From: Bacteroidales bacterium
GTDB lineage: Bacteria; Bacteroidota; Bacteroidia; Bacteroidales; Paludibacteraceae
Direction of reading: 5' to 3'
Length of the DNA stretch: 64,000 bases
Assembly: GCA_015061165.1 (NCBI GenBank)
Contig: SUXC01000003.1
Coordinates: 123,656 to 187,655 of the forward strand
Part shown: positions 51,416 to 60,893 of the stretch, in pieces
Layout: each line of letters begins with the position of its first letter
How positions within the stretch are numbered: the first letter of the stretch is position 1
Notes under the pieces: generated by a model
Databases searched by the model: none
Seen by the model: only the letters and a program-made list of their open reading frames with translations
Told to the model about the DNA's origin: nothing
Program-made: the position numbers and the translations under genes

Positions 51416-54241
51416 GTGAAAACTAACTACTTGAAAAGCAGACATATTGGTCTGACAGAGCAAGACCAACAGCAGATGTTGGAAGTAATCGGAGTGAAAA
51501 GCGTGGATGAACTCATCGCACAAACCATGCCAGCGGATATCCTCTTAGAGGAGCCACTTGACCTCGATGAGCCACTCACGGAGCAAGAACACCTCAACAC
51601 CATGCACCAGATGGCAGCGAAGAACCAACTCTATCGCTCGTACATTGGTCGTGGATGGTATGGCACCAATACGCCTGCTGTGATTCAACGCAATATATTG
51701 GAGAACCCCGTTTGGTACACCTCTTACACTCCATACCAAGCCGAAGTGAGCCAAGGTCGTTTGGAGGCATTGTTTGTATATCAAACGATGATTAGTGACC
51801 TCACGGGTCTGCCACTCGCTAACTGCTCGCTTCTTGATGAAGCGACAGCAGCAGCCGAAGCCGTAACGATGATGCGTAACCTGCGCAGCCGTGATATGGT
51901 GAAAGCAGGCGTGAAGAAAGTATTGGTGGACAAGAAAATCTTTGCCAACACCTTGAACGTAATGCGCACACGTGCGAAAGGACAAGATATTGAACTCGTG
52001 CTGGTGGATTATGCGATGGTGAATAGCGACTGGCTCGCAGAGAACGGACCATTCTTCGGTGCTATTGTGCAATGGCCTAATGCGGATGGCTCGATAGAGG
52101 ACTATGCTGCATTTATTGATGACTGTCACGCTGCTGGCTTGAAGGTGGCAGTGATTGCCGATCTTATGGCATTGGCATTGCTCAAACCCCTGAATGCAGA
52201 CATCATGTGCGGTACGGCACAACGCTTTGGTTTGCCAATGGGCTTTGGTGGTCCTACCGCAGGCTATATGGCGACCCGCGAGGAGTACAAACGTGATATG
52301 CCTGGTCGTATCATCGGTCTGAGCAAAGACACCTACGAGAAGCCTGCTTTCCGTCTTGCTTTGCAAACACGCGAGCAACATATCAAACGCGAGAAAGCAA
52401 CATCGAACATTTGTACCGCAGAAGCCCTGTCGGCTGTGATGGCAGGTATGTACGGTGTATATCACGGCGCAGAGGGCATACGTGAGATAGCTGAGGGTAT
52501 TCATGGTAAGGCAGTCTATCTGAGCGAGATGTTGCAAGCATATGGCTACGAGCAAGAGAACACCGAATTCTTTGATACGCTGAAGATACGCCATGAGAAT
52601 GGGGTAGAGGCAGTGCGCGAAGCAGCTGAGCAGTTAGGCATTAACCTCTATTACGATGAGGAAGGTTGGATAGGTATCTCTCTGGATGAGAGCGTAACAG
52701 TGGATGATATGAACGACCTCATAGAGCTCTTTGCCAATGCATCCGGCAATATGGCACAATACGAAGATAGTGAAGAAGCGTTCGAAGGGCTTTGGGCGAT
52801 CAGCGAAGAGCGCGTTCGCGAGGTGGATTACCTGCAAGAAGAGGTGTTTAAGAAATATCGTACCGAGACCGAGATGATGCGCTATATCAAACGCCTTGAC
52901 CGCAAAGATATAAGTTTGACGCATACGATGATTCCATTGGGTTCGTGCACGATGAAACTCAACCCTGCGGCTGCGATGATTCCAGTTACTTATCCTGGAT
53001 ACATGGGCATTCACCCATTGGCACCTGCTGAGCAAGTGGCTGGATATATGGAGGTGATGGAAGACTTGGAGCAACAGTTGGCTACTATCACGGGCTTTGC
53101 AGCATGCAACCTGCAACCTACTTCGGGTGCAGCAGGCGAGTATGCAGGTCTGGTAACCATACGCGAGTATCTGCACCAAAAAGGTCAAGACCATCGCAAT
53201 ATCCTGTTGATTCCTGCATCAGCTCATGGTACTAACCCTGCGTCTTGCGCACAAGCGGGCATGGTGCCTGTGGTGGTGAAGTGCGATGAGAATGGCAACA
53301 CCGACCTAAATGACTGGCGCGAGAAAGCTGAGCAACACAAGGAGAACTTGGCTGGCTGTATGATTACTTATCCATCAACGCACGGTATCTTCGAGATGGC
53401 TATCCGCGAGATGTGCCAGATCGTACACGACTGCGGTGGACAAGTATATATGGACGGTGCAAACATGAACGCGCAGATTGGTTATACCAATCCTGGTTTT
53501 ATCGGTGCAGATGTCTGCCACCTCAACTTGCACAAGTCCTTTGCCAGCCCTCACGGCGGTGGCGGACCTGGCGTAGGTGCAATATGCTGCGCTGCGCACT
53601 TGGTGGACGCTATGCCACAAGCGGAGAATAACCGCGTATCGAGTGCGCTCTATGGCAATGCGAATATGGCACTCATCTCCTACGGCTATATCCGTATGAT
53701 GGGCGAAGAGGGTTTGCGCGAATCGACAGCAGCCGCTATCGTGAGTGCGAACTACATGGCTGAGAAGCTGAAAGACGCATTCGGCATTGTTTATACAGGC
53801 GTGAACGGTAGAGTAGGTCATGAGTTGATTTTGGACTGCCGTCAGTTCCACAGTATCGGTATCACCGAATCGGATATTGCGAAACGATTGATGGACTTTG
53901 GCTATCACGCACCTACACTGAGTTTCCCTGTGCATGGCACGCTGATGGTGGAGCCTACCGAGAGCGAGAGTTTGCACGAGTTGGATCAGTTCATCGACGC
54001 CTTGCTCATCATCCGCGAGGAGATTGCCGAGGTGGAGCGCGGTGAGGTGGATAAGAAGGATAATGTATTGGTAAACGCTCCACACCCTGAGTATGAGGTA
54101 GTAGCAGACGAGTGGAACCACCCATATAGCCGTCAGAAAGCCGCTTATCCAGCCGAGTGGGTGAAAGCCAACAAGTTCTGGATACCAGTATCGCGCGTGG
54201 ATAATGGTTGGGGCGATAGAAACCTTGTGGCGAGATTCTAA
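51416..54241 (+). CDS. gcvP: Glycine dehydrogenase (decarboxylating), P protein
   Basis: This 941-residue PLP enzyme of the glycine cleavage system decarboxylates glycine and passes the aminomethyl group to H protein. It is the fused form (both halves in one chain). The PLP Lys is about K707 in HLNLHKSFASPHGGGGPG; ASAHGTNPASCAQAG and the DGANMNAQIGYTNPG block are also present. It appears to start with GTG (MKTNYLKSRHIGLTE); no ATG fits the family start. gcvT and gcvH are not in the window; LpdA at 19527 could be the L protein. Confidence 0.97.
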   Translation: MKTNYLKSRHIGLTEQDQQQMLEVIGVKSVDELIAQTMPADILLEEPLDLDEPLTEQEHLNTMHQMAAKNQLYRSYIGRGWYGTNTPAVIQRNILENPVWYTSYTPYQAEVSQGRLEALFVYQTMISDLTGLPLANCSLLDEATAAAEAVTMMRNLRSRDMVKAGVKKVLVDKKIFANTLNVMRTRAKGQDIELVLVDYAMVNSDWLAENGPFFGAIVQWPNADGSIEDYAAFIDDCHAAGLKVAVIADLMALALLKPLNADIMCGTAQRFGLPMGFGGPTAGYMATREEYKRDMPGRIIGLSKDTYEKPAFRLALQTREQHIKREKATSNICTAEALSAVMAGMYGVYHGAEGIREIAEGIHGKAVYLSEMLQAYGYEQENTEFFDTLKIRHENGVEAVREAAEQLGINLYYDEEGWIGISLDESVTVDDMNDLIELFANASGNMAQYEDSEEAFEGLWAISEERVREVDYLQEEVFKKYRTETEMMRYIKRLDRKDISLTHTMIPLGSCTMKLNPAAAMIPVTYPGYMGIHPLAPAEQVAGYMEVMEDLEQQLATITGFAACNLQPTSGAAGEYAGLVTIREYLHQKGQDHRNILLIPASAHGTNPASCAQAGMVPVVVKCDENGNTDLNDWREKAEQHKENLAGCMITYPSTHGIFEMAIREMCQIVHDCGGQVYMDGANMNAQIGYTNPGFIGADVCHLNLHKSFASPHGGGGPGVGAICCAAHLVDAMPQAENNRVSSALYGNANMALISYGYIRMMGEEGLRESTAAAIVSANYMAEKLKDAFGIVYTGVNGRVGHELILDCRQFHSIGITESDIAKRLMDFGYHAPTLSFPVHGTLMVEPTESESLHELDQFIDALLIIREEIAEVERGEVDKKDNVLVNAPHPEYEVVADEWNHPYSRQKAAYPAEWVKANKFWIPVSRVDNGWGDRNLVARF

Positions 54242-54244
54242 TTA

Positions 54245-54279
54245 TGAATTAAGAATTTTGAATTAAGAATTTTGAAGAA
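54245..54279. repeat. Heptamer array after gcvP
   Basis: TGAATTA, AGAATTT, TGAATTA, AGAATTT and TGAAGAA in exact 7-base steps fill the gap before the first YitT gene. Confidence 0.9.
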
Positions 54280-54285
54280 AGGATT

Positions 54286-55209
54286 ATGTCGAAAGGGAAA
54301 CTTCGTGAACAACTCAAGGGCTATCAGCGTATGAAACCGCTGATTGCCATGAAAGAATATTTGATGATTATTCTTTGTACCATTCCATATGCGATTGCAG
54401 TGAATTGGATTTTGGTGCCTCACACCATTGTCGGTGGTGGACTGACAGGTCTTTGTGAGATTATTTATTTTGCTACAGACACGTTTGTTCCGATATGGTT
54501 GAGTTCGTTTGTATGCAACTTAGCACTATTGATAGCAGCGTTCTTCACCGTAGGATGGCGCTACTGTGTGCGCACGTTGTGGGGCGTATTGTGGTACACT
54601 ATTTGGCTGAAAGTCATAGAGATACCAGCTGAACCAGTGGTGAGCGACCCATTTATGGCAGTGATATTGGGCGGACTATTCATGGGATGTTTCTTAGGAA
54701 TAGTGTTCCTTAATAACGGTAGCACGGGTGGCGTGGATATTGTGGCAATGATTGTGAATAAATACAAGCATCTGCCTATGGGACGCGTATTGATGGCATG
54801 CGACATTGTCATTATCCTGTGTGCTTATTTCTTGCCTGAGATTCACGAACTGCCATTTGGTAGAGGATTGGAGAAGATACTCTTTGGTTTGTGCTATACC
54901 TTTATGGCAGGCACGGCTGTGGATTGGGTGCTGAATCGCACACGTCAGTCGGTGCAGTTCTTCATCTTCAGTAGCAAGTATGAGGAGATAGCCGAGGCTA
55001 TCATGACACAAGTGCCACGCGGTGTTACCTTCTTAGAAGCGCAAGGTGGCTACACCAAGAATCCAGGCAAAGTGATCACAGTGATTGCTCGCCAATATGA
55101 GTCGTCAAAGATCTTCCGTCTGGTGAACGCCATTGACCCTAACGCATTTGTGAGCCAAAGCCAAGTACGAGGCGTGTTTGGACAAGGCTTTGACCCAATG
55201 GGTAAATAG
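54286..55209 (+). CDS. YitT family membrane protein (first copy)
   Basis: This 307-residue protein has five or six membrane helices in the first two-thirds and a soluble C-terminal DUF2179 domain. Motifs are NWILVPHTIVGGGLTG, FLNNGSTGGVDIVAMIVNKY and the end DPNAFVSQSQVRGVFG. The YitT family function is not settled. A paralogue follows after a 7-base repeat array. Confidence 0.92.
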   Translation: MSKGKLREQLKGYQRMKPLIAMKEYLMIILCTIPYAIAVNWILVPHTIVGGGLTGLCEIIYFATDTFVPIWLSSFVCNLALLIAAFFTVGWRYCVRTLWGVLWYTIWLKVIEIPAEPVVSDPFMAVILGGLFMGCFLGIVFLNNGSTGGVDIVAMIVNKYKHLPMGRVLMACDIVIILCAYFLPEIHELPFGRGLEKILFGLCYTFMAGTAVDWVLNRTRQSVQFFIFSSKYEEIAEAIMTQVPRGVTFLEAQGGYTKNPGKVITVIARQYESSKIFRLVNAIDPNAFVSQSQVRGVFGQGFDPMGK

Positions 55210-55211
55210 GT

Positions 55212-55248
55212 GGGTATTGGCGATTGGTTATTGGGTATTGGCTATTGG
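55212..55248. repeat. Heptamer array between the YitT paralogues
   Basis: GGGTATT, GGCGATT, GGTTATT, GGGTATT and GGCTATT in exact 7-base steps. Confidence 0.9.
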
Positions 55249-55255
55249 TAATAAA

Positions 55256-56179
55256 ATGAAAGTAGTTAAAGAGTACATATTTATCTTTTTAGGGCTGTTT
55301 CCGTTTGCCTTGATGGTCAATTGGATTTTTGTGCCGCATAATGTAGTGGGTGCAGGATTGACGGGTATCTGCTCGATTATCTACTATGCTACGCAAGGAT
55401 TGTTTCCTAATCTGTTTGCGGAGTATGGAGGTGCTATACCATTGTGGCTCAGTTCGCTGAGTATCAATGCTTTGTTGCTCATTGTGGCTATGCTCACTGT
55501 GGGGTGGCGTTTCTGCGTGCGCACCTTGGTGGGAGCATTGGCATTGGCTTTTTGGTACAGGGTAATACCCATGCGCGTGGAGCCACTGATTGCTGACCCT
55601 GTAACGGCATGTATTGTAGGCGGTGTGGTGTTTGGTATGAGTTTGGGTATCGTGATGCTCAACAATGGCTCATCGGGCGGTACGGACATCGTGGCAATGA
55701 TTGTCAATCATTATAAAGATGTGTCGTTGGGCAGAGTGATGATTATCTGCGATGCCGTGATTATCGCCAGCAGTTATTTCCTGCCTATTCCCGAGCAATT
55801 CTATGTGGAGGGAATGGACATTGTGGACTTCAAGATTAAGCGTATTCTCTATGGTCTATGTATGACGGTCAGCTATACGGCAGCGTTGGACTGGATTATG
55901 TCGCGCATGCGCCAATCGGTGCAGTTTTTTATCTTCAGTAGCAAGTATGCGGAGATAGCCACAGCTATTAATCAAACGGTGCACCGTGGTGTGACAGTAT
56001 TAGATGGAAAAGGATGGTATAGCCAACAATCTATTCATATTGTCACTGTCTTGGCTCGTAAACAAGAGAGTCAATTGATTTTCCATATAATAAAATCAAT
56101 TGACCCTAATGCTTTTGTCAGTCAAGCCAATGTGAATGGCGTGTTTGGACAAGGATTTGATAAGATAAAGGGGAAGTAG
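55256..56179 (+). CDS. YitT family membrane protein (second copy)
   Basis: This 307-residue paralogue of the gene before it shares its whole layout: NWIFVPHNVVGAGLTG, LNNGSSGGTDIVAMIVNHY and the end DPNAFVSQANVNGVFG. It differs in an insert of about 10 residues in an early loop. The ATG at 55256 starts the conserved sequence; the longer frame would read the heptamer array. The pair arose by an old tandem duplication. Confidence 0.92.
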   Translation: MKVVKEYIFIFLGLFPFALMVNWIFVPHNVVGAGLTGICSIIYYATQGLFPNLFAEYGGAIPLWLSSLSINALLLIVAMLTVGWRFCVRTLVGALALAFWYRVIPMRVEPLIADPVTACIVGGVVFGMSLGIVMLNNGSSGGTDIVAMIVNHYKDVSLGRVMIICDAVIIASSYFLPIPEQFYVEGMDIVDFKIKRILYGLCMTVSYTAALDWIMSRMRQSVQFFIFSSKYAEIATAINQTVHRGVTVLDGKGWYSQQSIHIVTVLARKQESQLIFHIIKSIDPNAFVSQANVNGVFGQGFDKIKGK

Positions 56180-56182
56180 TGT

Positions 56183-57100
56183 TTAGCGTTCGCGATTGAT
56201 ACCATCGTAGATGGATTGGCGAGTGGGGTCAAGGTCCATAAGCAATTCATAGACAGTCTTTTTCTCTTCGGATGTACCACCTGCAAAGATATTGACCAAC
56301 TCATCATTCTTGGCATCAAGGAAAGTTGTTACTACATAGGTAGCAGGGCGTGCGCTATTGGCTTCTTTCAACACAGGCAGCCCCTCCGCAATACGGGCGC
56401 GAGCATTAGCCACATTATTCACCATCTCATCTAAGCCCAAACGGTGGTACTCGTAGTAGAAAGTACGATAAGGTTTGAACGCCTCGTCCATGAGATTGTT
56501 GATTAGGGCGTAGCGGTTGCGATTGCTGTCAAACGCCTTCCAACCCTTAGCCTCATCCTCCTCCAATGAAGCGGATTGTGCAGCAGAAACTATATTTTCG
56601 CATATCTGAAAATATGGTGTACCGCCTAAACGAGAGAAGGAGTCCATGTCATAGCCGATAATCAGATAGCAATAGTAGGCAATAAGGGCTGTGAGATTGG
56701 TGGTGAAAGTGCTTTGCTGAAAATCCATACGGTCGTATTCCTGATAGGCAAAAGCAAACGTGTTGTCTTGGAAGTTCAACAGCGGTGTAGAGTAGGTGGT
56801 GCCAAACACAGGACGACGGCTTTGGCAAGTGAAATCGCACTTCAATATATTGTTCTCCACACTCTTTACGATTAACATCATGCTACACTCGATACGTTCT
56901 TTGTCCTGGAACGTAAGGTTGGTCCATTTGGAGGTGTTGATAAACTCCTCGATGGATCGTTGGAGGGTGTTGAACATCTCTTTGTTGGACCCTTGTACTT
57001 GGTCGGAATTGATGGTGACGGTGCATCGCAATTCCTGTGCAGGGAGTGCTAATGCTACTCCCAAACTAACAACTATGATTAGAGAACGAAGGATTTTCAT
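56183..57100 (-). CDS. porD: DUF4835 family protein (type IX secretion PorD-like)
   Basis: This 305-residue exported protein has a signal peptide ending about LALPAQ and the start ELRCTVTINSDQVQGSNKEMF, typical of DUF4835. The family has been linked to type IX secretion under the name PorD, which I recall as the current annotation. It matches the sorting-type tails seen on secreted proteins in the window. It shares one base with the preceding DUF4831 gene, so they are co-transcribed. Confidence 0.8.
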   Translation of the reverse strand: MKILRSLIIVVSLGVALALPAQELRCTVTINSDQVQGSNKEMFNTLQRSIEEFINTSKWTNLTFQDKERIECSMMLIVKSVENNILKCDFTCQSRRPVFGTTYSTPLLNFQDNTFAFAYQEYDRMDFQQSTFTTNLTALIAYYCYLIIGYDMDSFSRLGGTPYFQICENIVSAAQSASLEEDEAKGWKAFDSNRNRYALINNLMDEAFKPYRTFYYEYHRLGLDEMVNNVANARARIAEGLPVLKEANSARPATYVVTTFLDAKNDELVNIFAGGTSEEKKTVYELLMDLDPTRQSIYDGINRER

Positions 57101-58143
57101 TATTGCTTGATAGATAAGATATTACCTGTTTGTGTATTAAAATAGATTTGTGGTGTGGTCTTATTGAGCAACAAACTTTTTGCCAATGGAACTGCTACTC
57201 CAAATTGTGCGATTGGCAATGTGGCAGATGCGCGGAGGTCTTCTCCAAACTCTACCACCACTTTGGCTGAACCTGGCAGATTGTAGTAGAGTTGCGATGG
57301 CACAGCCTTGCTCTGTTTGGAAGACTTGTCGTTCATTGGAGAATATGTTTGGCGTTTGCCTGCCAACGTCAAGCGGATAGGTTCGCCACTCAAATCATCG
57401 GCAGGTACCACACCTGCATATTGCGATATGCGACCGATAATACGCTCAGTGACATCCTTGCTTGGGACATAGTATATGGTATGTGAATGGTGTTCTACTA
57501 CCCGTGAGCCGATAAACAACTCAGCCAACATCTGCTCGCGTTTGTCTAATTCATTCAGAACCAACTGCATGGCTTGTCCATCTGCAGGTGTATGCTCTAC
57601 ATCTCCAGCCAACAGATTCATACGCATTTCGCGGATATGGTAGATTTGCTTAGCTGCACCCTCAGCCATCTTGGCAATCGAACTGGCTACCATTTGCTCC
57701 TCCATGAGTGGCATGAGTTTTGTGGCAGCTTCTGCTTTGTGGGGTTGGGTAGAGGAATGGGTAGGCTGCGCCTCGCAGGTGTATGCGGGGACATTATAGC
57801 CATGTAGCAATCCTTCTGGGGTTAGGGATATGTATTGAGTCTCATTGACTACTTTGTAAGCACGATGGAGATCGGCAACTGTATGGGTACCTAATGTCAC
57901 GTTGGTGGCTTCGTAGCGTGTGGAGGCTTCGGTAACTACGTCTTTGACTCCGAGATAGCGTTCTGCGTATAGGTAAAACGGACCAGGCTCCACGGTGATT
58001 ATGTCATAATCAATGGTAATAGCCAACTGGGTTTGTGGCATATAATATACCACAGCCATTTCGTTTTCTTGTACAGTTTGTGCAAAGGTCATTGCACTTG
58101 CGCATATTGCCAAAATAGCAATGCTAAAAATTCGTTGTCTCAT
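57100..58143 (-). CDS. DUF4831 family exported protein
   Basis: This 347-residue protein has a signal peptide ending TFAQ and the start VQENEMAVVYYMPQTQLAI, then YAERYLGVKDVVTE, the DUF4831 layout. Its function is unknown; it is an envelope protein of Bacteroidetes. It is coupled with the PorD-like gene. Confidence 0.85.
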   Translation of the reverse strand: MRQRIFSIAILAICASAMTFAQTVQENEMAVVYYMPQTQLAITIDYDIITVEPGPFYLYAERYLGVKDVVTEASTRYEATNVTLGTHTVADLHRAYKVVNETQYISLTPEGLLHGYNVPAYTCEAQPTHSSTQPHKAEAATKLMPLMEEQMVASSIAKMAEGAAKQIYHIREMRMNLLAGDVEHTPADGQAMQLVLNELDKREQMLAELFIGSRVVEHHSHTIYYVPSKDVTERIIGRISQYAGVVPADDLSGEPIRLTLAGKRQTYSPMNDKSSKQSKAVPSQLYYNLPGSAKVVVEFGEDLRASATLPIAQFGVAVPLAKSLLLNKTTPQIYFNTQTGNILSIKQ

Positions 58144-58155
58144 ATTCTATAATGT

Positions 58156-59805
58156 TTATTTGTTTTTCCATATTTCCCATGCTGCATCTGCTTGTGCGTG
58201 CAACATTGCTAAGCCATTTATCGTGCGTGCTCCTTTTTTCTTCCCTTCACGCAGGAAGGCGGTGCAAGCGGGATTATACACGCAATCATACAATAAGTGC
58301 TGCTGTGTCAGATACTGATAGGGTATCGGTGGCAATGACTCTACAGCAGGCAACATACCCAATGGGGTACAATTGATGATGATTGTATGTGCTTGTATCA
58401 CCTCTTGTGATAATTGTTCGTAGCCCAATATGTGTTCGTTGGCGTGGCGACTGACCAATGTGTACGGGATTCCCATTTGTCGGAGAGCATATTGTACTGC
58501 TTTGCTCACTCCGCCAGTGCCTAATAGCAATGCCTTTGTGTCGTGGGCAAGCAGGTGAGGCTGGATACTCTGCTGAAAACCAATCCAGTCGGTGTTGTAT
58601 CCCTTGCCCTGACACACCACGTTCACAGCCCCAATCTCATGGGCAATGGAATCTATGTCGCGAAGCAGAGGCATGATGGCTTGCTTGTAAGGGTAGGTTA
58701 CGTTGAAGCCATGCAGGTCATGTAGTAGCGTAGGGATATATGTCAAATCATCTACTTCATACAATTGGTACTCGGCATTAATACCCTCACGCATAAACTT
58801 CTCTGTGAAGTATCGCGCTGAGTATGAATGTTCCAGCGGTTTGCCTATTATCCCATATCTTTTCATTTGTGCTTTTAGCTTCTCTATCACCACTTTTCCT
58901 TTTTTTATGGTTGCTTTGTGATGAGGTGCGTAGAAGGTCTTGCCTCCTTCACCTTTTTGCAGTGCGTTGTAGATCTTTTCCACTTCGGGAAAATGATATT
59001 CGCGCAGTTGCTCGTATAGTTTGACTTTGCCTGCGGCTGGTGTGTCTTGTTGCTCCAACCAATCAACGTAGCCTTGCAGATGTTCTGCGGTGGCTGCTAT
59101 GTGCTCAATTTCTGCCTTGGAGTAGGTAGCCAACTGCTGGCGCAGGGCATTGCGCGTGATGGTGGTGTCTGTATTGGTGGAGTCATCTACCCATGCTATA
59201 TGGCGTATATCGCGCAGGTAATGCTCTATATAGTCGCGTGTGGTGCAGAGCAATGGTCGAATGACGGGCACTGTACCACCCATAGGGTTGTCGCTCTTGG
59301 GACGCATGCCGCATAGTCCTCGCAGTCCTGTACCGCGTTTGAGGTTGAGCAGTACGGTCTCGGCTTGGTCGTTCTGGTGATGCGCTACGGCAATGGCTTG
59401 ACAGCCTTGCTCTTCTGCCAACTGGGCAAACCATTGGTAGCGCAACTCGCGTGCTGCCATCTCAATGCTGATACCCCTCTCCTTTGCATATCCCTGCGTA
59501 TCAAAATCCTTGACAAATATATCTCTTGCCTCTCGCCTTTCGCCTTTCGCCTCTCGCCTTTCGCCCATTGCCAATTGCCCATTGCCAATCGCCGCACTTC
59601 TCACAAATGCCTCATCTCTATCGCTCTCCTCACCACGGAGGTGAAAATTACAATGCGCCACGATACACTCGTATCCTGCGCGCCTTAGTACATCCCACAA
59701 AGCGATACTATCTGCTCCACCACTAACGCATACCAACACACGAGCACCTGGCTCCAAGAGAGCATTGTCACGGATATATTTTTGTACTCGACGAAGCATT
59801 TTCAC
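58156..59805 (-). CDS. tilS-aroE: Fused tRNA(Ile)-lysidine synthase (TilS) and shikimate dehydrogenase (AroE)
   Basis: This 549-residue fused protein is open without a stop. Residues 1-about 312 are TilS: CVSGGADSIALWD (ATP loop), HCNFHLRGEES, AARELRYQWF and AHHQNDQAETVLLNL; residues 71-94 are an insertion from a heptamer array. From M314 the chain is AroE: MKRYGIIGKPLEHSYSARY, NVTYPYK, GYNTDWIGF, LGTGGVSKAV, NCTPLGM and TINGLAMLHAQ, all catalytic and NADP residues present. The TilS part lacks most of the usual C-terminal domain. The two activities (tRNA modification and aromatic synthesis) are unrelated. Confidence 0.9.
   Translation of the reverse strand: MKMLRRVQKYIRDNALLEPGARVLVCVSGGADSIALWDVLRRAGYECIVAHCNFHLRGEESDRDEAFVRSAAIGNGQLAMGERREAKGERREARDIFVKDFDTQGYAKERGISIEMAARELRYQWFAQLAEEQGCQAIAVAHHQNDQAETVLLNLKRGTGLRGLCGMRPKSDNPMGGTVPVIRPLLCTTRDYIEHYLRDIRHIAWVDDSTNTDTTITRNALRQQLATYSKAEIEHIAATAEHLQGYVDWLEQQDTPAAGKVKLYEQLREYHFPEVEKIYNALQKGEGGKTFYAPHHKATIKKGKVVIEKLKAQMKRYGIIGKPLEHSYSARYFTEKFMREGINAEYQLYEVDDLTYIPTLLHDLHGFNVTYPYKQAIMPLLRDIDSIAHEIGAVNVVCQGKGYNTDWIGFQQSIQPHLLAHDTKALLLGTGGVSKAVQYALRQMGIPYTLVSRHANEHILGYEQLSQEVIQAHTIIINCTPLGMLPAVESLPPIPYQYLTQQHLLYDCVYNPACTAFLREGKKKGARTINGLAMLHAQADAAWEIWKNK
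59528..59593. repeat. Nine-unit heptamer array inside tilS
   Basis: GCCTCTC, GCCTTTC, GCCTTTC, GCCTCTC, GCCTTTC, GCCCATT, GCCAATT, GCCCATT and GCCAATC, 63 bases or 21 codons, are in frame and encode residues about 72-92 of the TilS part. Confidence 0.92.
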
Positions 59806-59816
59806 ACTTTAGCCCG

Positions 59817-59864
59817 CAAAATTACTATTTTTTTTTGATATGTGCAAAAAAAAGTGTACCTTTG
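59817..59864. promoter_or_regulatory. Overlapping divergent promoters for tilS-aroE and the SDR gene
   Basis: On the minus strand TTGC at 59847 and TAATTTTG at 59824-59817 (23 apart) serve tilS. On the plus strand TTTG (59834) and TACCTTTG (59857-59864), 23 apart, serve the SDR gene. The two overlap by about 14 bases. Confidence 0.75.
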
Positions 59865-59884
59865 CGCAGTTTTTTATAACCCTT

Positions 59885-59917
59885 GCCTTTAAACTTTACA
59901 CTTTCAACTATAAACGA
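59885..59917. repeat. Heptamer array upstream of the SDR gene
   Basis: CTTTAAA, CTTTACA, CTTTCAA and CTATAAA follow with a 7-base step in the 5' leader. Confidence 0.7.
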
Positions 59918-59926
59918 AACAACAAT

Positions 59927-60694
59927 ATGTACGCACTCATCACAGGAGCCAGTTCGGGTTGTGGCTATGAATATGCCCGCATAATGGCACAGAAAGGATA
60001 TAACTTGCTTATCGTGAGCAACGAAGAGACTATTCACGAAAAAGCTGCGCTTCTTCGCGCAGATTTTCCCATAGAGGTTGTGTCATTGGTACGCGATCTT
60101 GGCACGCAAGAGGCAGCCAAAGAACTGCATACCTATTGCCACGATAACCAAATAGAAGTAGAGGTGCTCATCAATAATGCAGGTGTATACCATGACCGTG
60201 ATTTCTTGGACGACTCCGAAGGCTTCAATCAACTGATTCTCAATCTGCATATGTTCACACCTGCCATGCTCATTTATTATTTTGGGCACGATATGGCAGA
60301 GCGTGGCAAGGGCTATGTGCTCAATATGTGCAGCATCACGGCGAGCATCGCGGTGCAACGCTTGAGTACGTATGGGGCTACGAAAGCATTCTTGCAGAAT
60401 TTCACGCGTTCGGTGTATGTAGAACTGAAGGACAAAGGTGTGATTGTAACCAATGTGAGCCCGGGTGCTATCAATACGGGTTTGTTCAATCTCAAACCTT
60501 GGGCCACTAAGTTAGGCTTGTTGTTGGGCTATATCGTGGAGCCAGACTATTTGGCTCGCCGAGGTGTGAATGCGATGTTTCGTGGCAGAGCCAAGGTTAC
60601 TGTACCATGTGTGTGGAATCATTTATTGCTATTTTTGGTGGCTCTTGTCCCCACCTGCCTCCTGCGCCTCATCCGCAAGTTGAGGATATTTTAA
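59927..60694 (+). CDS. Short-chain dehydrogenase/reductase
   Basis: This 255-residue NAD(P)-dependent oxidoreductase has the cofactor loop TGASSGCGYEYA at the start, NNAGVYHDRDFL, a catalytic Ser in NMCSITASIAV and the Y-x3-K pair YGATK. A C-terminal hydrophobic segment (HLLLFLVALVPTCLLRL) may anchor it to the membrane. The substrate is unknown. The ATG at 59927 starts the family sequence and lies after the promoter. Confidence 0.92.
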   Translation: MYALITGASSGCGYEYARIMAQKGYNLLIVSNEETIHEKAALLRADFPIEVVSLVRDLGTQEAAKELHTYCHDNQIEVEVLINNAGVYHDRDFLDDSEGFNQLILNLHMFTPAMLIYYFGHDMAERGKGYVLNMCSITASIAVQRLSTYGATKAFLQNFTRSVYVELKDKGVIVTNVSPGAINTGLFNLKPWATKLGLLLGYIVEPDYLARRGVNAMFRGRAKVTVPCVWNHLLLFLVALVPTCLLRLIRKLRIF

Positions 60695-60893
60695 TTGAAG
60701 ACAACTTAGACAACTTCTGCGCGCACCCAACATTGGTGCTTGCCAAGGAATTGTTTTTATTGTTGCTTCCTCATTGTTGGTATTGTTGATAAATATACTC
60801 CCAGCCGCTGAGCAATGTTGGCGAAGCGGAATGGTTGTTTGTGTTGTCTTTAAATCATAATTTTTGCATTGGTTGGAGTTGTCGTTTTTATAT

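Noticed and set aside
51545..54121. Long antisense frames within gcvP
   Set aside because: Same codon-shadow effect; gcvP is certain on the plus strand.
54245..55248. Heptamer arrays considered as transposon ends
   Set aside because: They have no inverted terminal pair and no transposase is near.
60695..60893. Gap between convergent SDR and HAD genes examined for a terminator
   Set aside because: Only a weak GCACC/GGTGC pair was found; no convincing terminator.
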